A DNA stretch of 64,000 nucleotides from positions 229,883 through 293,882 of the forward strand of contig NZ_FNPI01000005.1 of the NCBI RefSeq assembly GCF_900107275.1, in the 5' to 3' direction. A program made the position numbers and the translations under genes. Under the pieces are notes generated by a model. It did not search any database, was not told the origin of the DNA, and saw nothing but the letters and a program-made list of their open reading frames with translations. Below, piece by piece: positions 34,860 to 45,100 of the stretch. The DNA comes from Evansella caseinilytica. GTDB taxonomy: Bacteria; Bacillota; Bacilli; Bacillales; Salisediminibacteriaceae. How positions within the stretch are numbered: the stretch's first letter is position 1; every line of letters starts with the position of its first letter.

Positions 34860-35561
34860 TTAACTGTACCTGCTTACCAAATTCTCCACTTGTTTCATAA
34901 TATTATATTGCTGCTCAAATAAAAAGAAATGATGCCCATCATAATGATGAATTTCACATTTAGATGTCGTGAATTGATGCCACCGTTCCATCTTATTCAA
35001 GGAAGTCAGTCTATCTTGTCTGCCATTGAATATGACAAGCGGACAATCTACTTGACCATGTTCAGAGGACATCACATACTGCTCAACAATTTTAAAATCG
35101 TTTCTAATGACAGGCAGAAATAATTCTAATATTTCCGGGTATAGTAAAACTTCCTCTGACAAACCTCCTAAAGCGTGTAATTCCCGTTTTAATTCCTCGT
35201 CACTTAATTTATGTCGCAATCGTCTTGAAAGAACATCAGGCGGATTCTTTCCAGACAAAAAAAGCATTAATGGTTTAGCAAACTGTGCTTTTAAAGCAAA
35301 ATATAATTCATAAGCGATTAAGCTCCCTAGACTATGACCAAAAATAACAAATCGACTATCATCACTATGCTTCATTATATAGCCGCAAACGTCTTCCACA
35401 GCTTCATCTATGTGTGTATATTGGGGATCTTGTATCCGGGAACCTCTCCCGGCCAATTCGACCGGGATAATTTCTAAGCTTTTGGTCAGCTTAGTCCATT
35501 TTAAATATACCGAAGCTGATCCTCCACCGTATGGAAGACAAAACATTTTTATTTTGCTCAT
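34860..35561 (-). CDS. Type II thioesterase of the NRPS cluster
   Basis: The 233-residue protein is an alpha/beta hydrolase of the external (type II) thioesterase family, which removes misloaded acyl groups from carrier domains. It opens with MFCLPYGGGSASVYLKW, has the nucleophile elbow FGHSLGSLIAYELYF and ends with the histidine in YDGHHFFLFEQ. AAGGGTG lies before the ATG. It follows NRPS-3 on the same strand but is separated by a hairpin and a reverse-transcriptase remnant, so it may rely on its own promoter. Confidence 0.92.
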   Translation of the reverse strand: MSKIKMFCLPYGGGSASVYLKWTKLTKSLEIIPVELAGRGSRIQDPQYTHIDEAVEDVCGYIMKHSDDSRFVIFGHSLGSLIAYELYFALKAQFAKPLMLFLSGKNPPDVLSRRLRHKLSDEELKRELHALGGLSEEVLLYPEILELFLPVIRNDFKIVEQYVMSSEHGQVDCPLVIFNGRQDRLTSLNKMERWHQFTTSKCEIHHYDGHHFFLFEQQYNIMKQVENLVSRYS

Positions 35562-35591
35562 TTATTTCACACCCTTATCATCTTAGCTTGA

Positions 35592-36020
35592 CTAGCTCAT
35601 ATACTTTCCGCACGATTTGTTTTGAAATCTTTTACGGTTTTGTTTTGGCCGTGAGTTCCTCCTATAATAATGAAGATAGACATTTGCAAAAGCTGCAGAC
35701 ATCATCTCCCCTCGGGACGCCCCGCCATATGTTAATACCTCACCTTTCCCAAAGAAAAATGCTTGGCTCGGAGAAAGCAGCAAATAAGACGTTAAAACTT
35801 TGTACCCCGACCCGATTCTCAACTCAATAAATTTCATCAACCATTCATGATCAATATGATTGAAAAATCCTTGCATGTCCACATGTACGACATAGCCGAT
35901 TTTCCTTTTCATGATCACTCGATGACGATTTTCAAGATATCGTGACAGCTTCTGCTCGGTCAAAACCATACGGCATATCCAGAAAATCTTATTCATATAT
36001 AGCAGAAATAGATGATACAT
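35592..36020 (-). pseudogene. Group II intron-type reverse transcriptase remnant
   Basis: The frame contains VHVDMQGFFNHIDHEWLMKF, which is the RT-2 block with the first catalytic Asp. It is followed by GGASRGEMMSAAFANVYLHYY, a decayed form of the GTPQGGVISPLLANIYLHYV block. The YADD catalytic block, maturase and endonuclease parts are absent. It is inserted between NRPS-3 and its thioesterase. Confidence 0.75.
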
Positions 36021-36103
36021 TGATGTGAATTGCTCGTTTGGCTTTCTTCTGACTAGCCCCCTCTAGCAATTAGCAGCTTGCTGGATACACAGCATGGAAG
36101 AAG

Positions 36104-36140
36104 CCACCTTTTCCTATTGCCCAGTTTGAAGAAAAGGTGG
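36104..36140 (-). terminator. Hairpin after NRPS-3
   Basis: CCACCTTTTC and GAAAAGGTGG form a 10-bp stem ~20 bases after the NRPS-3 stop codon. The following minus-strand bases (CTTCTTCC) give only a weak T-run. Confidence 0.55.
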
Positions 36141-36157
36141 TATGCTCCCGTCCATCA

Positions 36158-39100
36158 TTACTTGGCTTTTACTGTCAAAATATTCTCTAGAATCTCCCCA
36201 TTTTTTTGCACAAATGTTTCATCTAACATCGTTTCATGTGTTCCATACCCCTGCTGTTCAGAAAAATGGCCAGTTGTAGAGAACGCCCATTTTTTAAGAT
36301 CACCACGTATGTGTTTATTTTGTTCTAGAGAACAAGATGTAATTAAATGGATATCTCCTTGAATATTATCCTTATTTACAAGATTATCTAAGTAGTTATA
36401 ATAATGTTGAATTTTCCGCACAACACTTTTTTTGAAATACGTTGCTTCCTGTTGAAGTTTTGGATATATCTCCAACATTTTCTCAACTGTTTCATGAGCA
36501 TAGTGACTACTTTCTTCCGGTGTCATCCTGTTCTCGTTGATTGTCTCCACATAAAATGAATCCATCAAAATCAGTTGCTGAATCTTTTCTCCCCGCCTTT
36601 CCAATTCCTTTGCGACTTCAAAGGCCAAATTCCCTCCAGCAGATATGCCTAATAATGTGTAAGGGCCTTTCTCCTGATGTTGCTGTATGATATTTGCGTA
36701 CTCTTGAACCCTGTCCGCACATTCAATAAAATTAAAGCTGTAAAAAGCATATTGCTTCATTATCTCACTAAGGCGTTGATAAACAATGCCTAGAGCCACT
36801 ACTGGTGGAAAACAGAATATTTTTGGCCGTTTGCCTGATCCTTGATGCAAAAGCATACATTCATGAGAATAATCCTGTTCTACCATATGATTTTTATCAA
36901 GGTAGTTTGCCAAATCTCGTACCGTCGGTGTTATATATATTTGATTTAATGGAATTTCCAAGTGATACTTTCTCATGGCTGCTGATGCAAAGCGTATAGC
37001 ATCTGTAGAGTTTGCACCAAGTTCAAACATATGATTGTCGATTCCTATCGGACGAACATCCAACACATCTTGCCATATGTCAACTAGTTTGGCTTCCAGT
37101 TCACTCCGTGGAGGGAGATATACATCTTCCTCCTCTTTTTGTTCTGGCTCAGGCAAGGCCTTGCGGTCTATTTTTCCATTCGGAGTCAGCGGCAGCTCCT
37201 CCAGCTGAATGAAGTAAGCAGGGACCATATATTCCGGTAGTTGACGTTGTAAGTATATTCGTAATTCCTCTCCCGTCAACTCCTCCTCACTTACATAGTA
37301 AGCACACAAGTATGGCTGATTCCGATGATCACGACCGTCCACCACGACTGCCTGCTTGATCATATCATGAATGGACAGGCTGCTCTCGATTTCTCCGAGT
37401 TCTACGCGATAGCCGCGAATCTTAATCTGCTGGTCACGCCGTCCCATAAATTCAATATACCCTTCTTCCTGTAACACCCCATAATCTCCCGTACGATATA
37501 GCCGTCCCAGCTGCGGGTGCTCTATGAAAGCGGCGTTCGTCTTCTCTTCATCCTCTTGATAGCCTTGGGCAAGGCCTGTTCCGCCGATGTATAACTCTCC
37601 CGGTACACCAACCGGGCAGTATTCCCCTTCATAGTTCAGGATGTACAACTGCTGGTTGGCTAACGGATAACCATAAGGAATACTCTTCCATTCTGCTTGC
37701 ACGTGGTCCACTGGATAATAGACAGACCATATCGCGGCTTCTGTGGCTCCACCTAAACTGACGACTTGAGCCCTTGCATACTCCGCTGTGATGCGCTCTG
37801 GCAATGACAGTGGAATCCAATCCCCACTTAACAAAACAAGTCGCAGGCTTTCTGAGCCTTTTCCCTCTCCTACATGTTCCAACATCATTTCCATAATGGC
37901 GGGAACGGAGTTCCAGACGGTCACCTTCTGTTCAGATACCACTCGGCTCACCTGCCACACGTCACGCTGATCTTCCACTAAGACGAGCTTCCCTCCACTC
38001 GCCAATGAACCAAAAACATCATAGACGGATAGATCGAAACAGAGAGAGGACAGACCGAGGTGCACATCGTCCTCGTCTATATTCCATGTGTCATTCACAT
38101 CCAAAATGGTGTTGATCGCCGACCGATGACTCGTGATGACCCCTTTCGGTTTTCCAGTCGATCCGGATGTGTAGATAACATAGGCGACATCATCCAATGA
38201 CACGGACCAGTCCTTACTGCTCCCGTCATAAGACAGGACTGTTTCTGTCCAGGCAAGATCAGGATCAAGCAATAAACGACAACCGCTGTTGGTCAATATA
38301 TAGCCCTTGCGCTCTTCCGGATAGTCAGGATCCACTGGAACGTAGCCAGCTCCGCTTTTCAACACCCCAAGCACGTTAATAATACTCCCCATTCCTCGCT
38401 TGGCTTCTATACCGATGAGGTCCCCTTGACCGACACCTTGATCTTGTAAATATTTAGCGATCCGGTTGGAGTGCTGTTCTAACTCTTCATAACTCATTTC
38501 CTCTTCGCCAAATACGAGCGCTGTCGCTTCAGGCTGGCGCTGCACTTGTTCCACAAACAATTGATGCAAAGGCACAACCGGAAGCTCTTTGGCAGTCTCA
38601 TTATAGCCGGTAATCAACTGCCGGGTCGTTGCGTTCACAGTTAAATAGCTCACAACCTTGTCCTCAAGCTGCCCTTGAAGCAGACCGATGAACTGGTCAA
38701 ACATACTCCCAATCATGGATGGGTCAAATAAATCCTCTACATAATCCCATACAAGGGTCAATCGTCCATTTTGCTCATAAGCCTGATGATCCAAATACAC
38801 TTGTGATGTTTGCCCTGCGCCCATCTTCATCGTGCCCAGCTCTTCCCATCCTCCGGATTGGCTTTCTTCATTCCCAAGAAGAGTACTGGTAAATACAATT
38901 GGCATGACGGCTCGAGTCCCCAATTCATGATACCTCGACAATTCGCGAATAAAAGAGATACCATCATAGTGCCGGTATTCCAGTGCCTCAAATAGCCGAT
39001 CTTGGACCATTCTCGCACGCTCCCAGAAAGACTGATGTGTCCCTAACTTGATGTCTAACAGTAAGACTGATGTGAAATCCCCGATAAGATCATACACATC

Positions 39101-42100
39101 TTCATGGAACGGATAACGGTTAAAGACAGTCAGGTTGACAGCGAAGCTTGATTGATTACTCCAAAAACCAAGCACTTCGGCATACGCCGTACAAAGCAAA
39201 GCGGACGGTGTCACGTTTAACTGTTGCGCTTTTTGTTTCAAGACTCTCCACTCGTGAGCTTCAAATGTCTTCTCGTATCGATTGAAGCGAGGCTGCTCGA
39301 TTTGCGAAGGATCTTTCCGCAAAGGTAAGCTTGGAGCCAACGGGAAATCTTCTAATTGTGACAGCCAATACTGTTTGTCTCGAGCATAGGTTTCAGATGT
39401 CTGAAAGTCGTGATAAGCCAAAATATAATCGCGGAATGTAAAGGTCAGTTCACGCGGTTCCCATTGTAAATCATGATAAAATTGCATGAGCAATCGCCCA
39501 ATCATTTGCATGCTTGCCCCATCCAAAATCAACATGTCATACCCCATGAACAAATAGTGCGTATTCTCCGTTAGCTTAAATGCTTTGTATTCAAACAATG
39601 GCCATTGGTCGGGCTGAAATACATAATGAGACATGCGCTCTCTTTCTTCCAAAATTCGCTGCTTTTGCGCTTCTTCATTTAAATCTGTCAAGTCTTCAAT
39701 CTTTATCTCATAAAGAGGTACTTCCTCTAAAATTTTCTGTTCTCCTCCTGGCAATACAATCACACGTAACATCGGATGATAGGCAATCACATGTTGTAAC
39801 GCCCGGTTCAACCGTTCCATATCCAGCTTTGTTTCAATTTCAGCATACCCATGCGTTGATACACCACCCAGCTCAAACAGTTCTTCCCTTCCCATGAGAT
39901 AAGCCATTTGTACATCCGTAAGCGGAAATGGTTCATGCATGTGTTCCTGATCCGGACTTACTTCTGGGTATCTCACGTGTTGTTGGATGCCGCCTGCACT
40001 AATTCGTTGGCTCATTTTGGCAATCGTATCGTGTTCAAGGAATTCTCTTAAGTTGATATCCACATCCAGCTCTCGGTTGATGCGAGCCCTGATTTGAACC
40101 ATCATGATGGAATTGCCGCCCAGTTCAAAAAAGTTGTCATGAACACTCACACGCTCCACATCTAACACGTCACACCACATGTCACTCAAAATGTGTTCTG
40201 TTTCTGTGCGCGGGGCTTCATAATGAGCTTCCCGGTCGGCAAAAGTGTCGGGTTCAGGCAAGACCTTGCGGTCTATTTTTCCATTCGGAGTCAGCGGCAG
40301 CTCCTCCAACTGAATGAAGTAAGCAGGGACCATATATTCCGGTAGTTGACGTTGTAAGTATATTCGTAATTCCTCTCCCGTCAACTCCTCCTCACTCACA
40401 TAGTAAGCACACAAGTATGGCTGATTCCGATGATCACGACCGTCCACCACGACTGCCTGCTTGATCATATCATGAATGGACAGGCTGCTCTCGATTTCTC
40501 CGAGTTCTACGCGATAGCCGCGAATCTTAATCTGCTGGTCACGCCGTCCCATAAATTCAATATACCCTTCTTCCTGTAACACCCCATAATCTCCCGTACG
40601 ATATAGCCGTCCCAGCTGCGGGTGCTCTATGAAAGCGGCGTTCGTCTTCTCTTCATCCTCTTGATAGCCTTGGGCAAGGCCTGTTCCGCCGATGTATAAC
40701 TCTCCCGGTACACCAACCGGGCAGTATTCCCCTTCATAGTTCAGGATGTACAACTGCTGGTTGGCTAACGGATAACCATAAGGAATACTCTTCCATTCTG
40801 CTTGCACGTGGTCCACTGGATAATAGACAGACCATATCGCGGCTTCTGTGGCTCCACCTAAACTGACGACTTGAGCCCTTGCATACTCCGCTGTGATGCG
40901 CTCTGGCAATGACAGTGGAATCCAATCCCCACTTAACAAAACAAGTCGCAGGCTTTCTGAGCCTTTTCCCTCTCCTACATGTTCCAACATCATTTCCATA
41001 ATGGCGGGAACGGAGTTCCAGACGGTCACCTTCTGTTCAGATACCACTCGGCTCACCTGCCACACGTCACGCTGATCTTCCACTAAGACGAGCTTCCCTC
41101 CACTCGCCAATGAACCAAAAACATCATAGACGGATAGATCGAAACAGAGAGAGGACAGACCGAGGTGCACATCGTCCTCGTCTATATTCCATGTGTCATT
41201 CACATCCAAAATGGTGTTGATCGCCGACCGATGACTCGTGATGACCCCTTTCGGTTTTCCAGTCGATCCGGATGTGTAGATAACATAGGCGACATCATCC
41301 AATGACACGGACCAGTCCTTACTGCTCCCGTCATAAGACAGGACTGTTTCTGTCCAGGCAAGATCAGGATCAAGCAATAAACGACAACCGCTGTTGGTCA
41401 ATATATAGCCCTTGCGCTCTTCCGGATAGTCAGGATCAACTGGAACGTAGCCAGCTCCGCTTTTCAACACCCCAAGTACGTTAATAATACTCCCCATTCC
41501 TCGCTTGGCTTCTATACCGATGAGGTCCCCTTGACCGACACCTTGATCTTGTATATATTTAGCGATCCGGTTGGAGTGCTGTTCTAACTCTTCATAGCTC
41601 ATTTCCTCTTCGCCAAATACGAGCGCTGTCGCTTCAGGCTGGCGCTGCACTTGTTCCACAAACAATTGATGCAAAGGCACAACCGGAAGCTCTTTGGCAG
41701 TCTCATTATACTTTTTTATTAAAGACAATGTACGATTATCTTCTACTATGGCAGGAGTAGATTTCCCTAACAATGCCTTCAATCTTGATTCGAACTGTAC
41801 GAACATTCCTTCAATAACATGCGAATCAAAGAGTTCTTTGACATAATCCCAAAATAACCATAACTCGTCATTAACCATAGTCGCTTGAAAGTCGATATGC
41901 ACTTGAGATGTTTGTGTAATACCCGTTTTTATGTCGCCAAACCGTCCCCACCCTGCCGAAGCATCCTTTCCTTCATCTGTCAGTACGCTAGTGAAAACAA
42001 TTGGCATAATTGCTCGACCAAATTCAATATTTTTACGGTTAATGATGTCTCTTATAAACTCAACACCTTCATAATGTCTGTGCTCCAGTGCCTCCAACAA

Positions 42101-45100
42101 TACTTGTTGAACATGACGTGCTTTGTCCCAAATATCCCCTGATGGTAATTCGAGGCCGAGCAGTAAATTAGAAGTAAAGTCTCCAACGACATGTTCGATA
42201 TCCTTATGAAAAGGATAGCGATTAAACGTCGTAAGGTTGAGTGCCAGACTTTGTTGATTGCTCCAGAAGCTGAGAACTTCCGCATATACAGTACATAACA
42301 ATGTAGAAGGCGTCACACCGTATTGATAAGCCATCTTCTTTAATTGATCCCAGTCTTCTTTCTTATAGATGAGTTCTTTACGTTGGAATGTCGGCACCGC
42401 TATATCCTCTGGCCTTATTCGATACGGCAGAACAGGAGCAGGAGGAAAATCTCCCAGCAAATTCAACCAATATTTTCGATCTCGGCCATACGTCTCTGAC
42501 TGCTTGAAGTCCCTGTAAGCCAACATATAATCTCGAAAGGTAATGTCTGGTTCAGACAGCTGAGAATCCATTTGTTCATAATAATGAGCCAGTTCTTTCC
42601 CGATAATATCCATGCTTGCTGCATCCGCAATTAACAAATCTCGACTAATACAGAGGCAATAAGACCCTTCAGATAGTTTTAAAGCTTTAAACTCAAACAA
42701 TGGCCATTGATCAGGCTGGAAAACATGATGAGACATCTTCTCTCTAACCTGCTGAATATAATCCTCCTGGTCTGCTGGTTCAAGATTAGTCAAATCTTCT
42801 ACTTGAATGCTATATTCCGGAACCTCTTCTAATATTTGTTGTTCCCCGCTACTCAACACAATAGCTCTAAGCATGGGATGCCGGGTGATGACCATTTGTA
42901 AAGCTTGATTAAAACGCTCCATATCAATAGACGTCTCTATTTCCGTATAGACATGTGTGGATGTACCGCCCATTTCAAATGTGTTATCACGTCCCAGGAC
43001 ATAAGCCATCTGTATCGCACTTAACGGAAACGGGTTATACAAATCGTGTTTATTATGAGTAATTTCAGGATAGATCAATGTGCTGACATCACTTCCGCTA
43101 GGTAACGAAGAGGAACCTTGGTTATTTCTCATGGAACACTCATGGATGAGCTCCACCAAATGTTCTTCAAACCAGTGCATAAACTGTACCATGGATTGTT
43201 GTTCAAAAAGCCCATTGTCATAAATAATTTCTACTGTCAGCTCTCCAGCCATTATCACCCCAATGATGTCAACTAAGAATGATCGTTCAGATTCTGGGCT
43301 TAACGATGAACCTGTCGATAATGGAGAGAACGTAAACAGATTGTGATCTAAATTAATATCAAATTGCCCCAGATAGTTAAAACTGATTTGTGGAAAATAA
43401 GCACGTTCGCGTTCAGCAATAGTACTCTTTTCCGAATCGTAATGATCACTCAAATAGGTCAGTATACCGTATCCGATTCCTTTCCTTGGAACAGTACGCA
43501 AACATTCCTGAACAACGCCAATCTGCTCTTCCATTGTACTGTGTCCATTAATAGGAATACATACTGGATACAAGCTCGTAAACCAGCCTACAGTTCGTGA
43601 TACATCTACACTTGCATCAATAGATTCACGCCCATGTCCTTCCATACCTAGAAAAAGTCGATCCAACCCTGTCCATTTTTGAAAAGATGTACATAGTGCT
43701 GTTAACAGCAGATCTTGAACTTCAACAGTACGTTCACCAATCACTGTTTGTTGAACATCATGCATCAGACTGTATGTTTTGGTTTTATCCAATGTAAAAA
43801 CTAATTTATCACTGTTCTTCACAAGCACAGGCTGCTGATTTGTTTCAGGGAAACAAGGTGCATTTATATTAATGTCTTTCCAATAGTCATATTCACGAAG
43901 GAATATTTCCTTTTGTGCTTGCTCCTTTATTATGTGAGCCCACTCTTGAAAGGAACTAGATTTCGGTGGAAATTGTACGGCCTCCTCCTTCAACACTTGC
44001 TGATATCCTAACGCTAAATCTTCCAGAATAACACGCCACGAAACACCGTCTACTACCAAGTGATGAATAACGATGAGCAAGTGGTCTCCATGATCCGTCT
44101 TAAACAGCGCCACTTTGCATAAAGGACCAGTTTGCAAATCAATACTAGCTTGAATCCGATTTGCTTCCTGTTCTATCAGCTCGTCCTGATCTGATGCACC
44201 TGTAACAGTTAAAACTTCAAAATCGAAAAGAGGATCTTCAACCGCTCTGTTGTATTGGATTATTTGTGAACCTTCGTTTTGGAATGTCATTCTTAATGCA
44301 TCGTGATGGGTTACTATTTCTGAAAATACTTTCTTTACTGCTTCACTATCGAAGCCTTCTGATCGATAAATCATCAATGCTTGATTCCAGTGGGATCTAC
44401 CTGTTTGATGTTGTTCAAAAAACCATGATTGAATAGGTGTAAACGGGATTGTCCCTTCAACTGAGCCTTGATCAGCTATCACAGACCATTGATGTACATG
44501 GTTACTTAATGCAGCAATGGTGGGATATTTAAATACATCTTTAATTTTGACTTGCAGACCATGCTTCTGCAAACGTGACGACACTTGTATAGCTTTAATT
44601 GAATCTCCACCGAGAGAAAAAAAGTCACTCTCCATGCCAACCTGATGAATGCCCAGAACATTTTCCCAAACATCTGCCAAGAGCCTTTCTGTGTGATTCC
44701 TAGGTGCAATATAAACATCTTCTCCTAACTCCAAAGCCGGTTGCGGAAGCTCTTTTCTATTAATTTTACCGTTAGAATGCATAGGCAGTGATTCTAAGGT
44801 GATGACATGCTGCACAAGCATATGATCAGGCAAGGTTTTAGCTAGAAATGCATTCACATCGTTTAAATTCAACCCGTGTTCCCGATGGTTTGCTTGAACG
44901 ATGTAAGCACATAACACCGTTTGTCCGTGGTGATTAACTTTGTCCATGACAACTGCTTGTTGCACAGCTGGATGCCGTAACAGCGTTGACTCTATTTCCC
45001 CTAATTCAATCCGGTATCCCTTTATCTTAATTTGATGATCGATACGTCCCAAATACTCCACCTGACCATTTGGCAGCCATCGAGCAATATCCCCTGTTCG

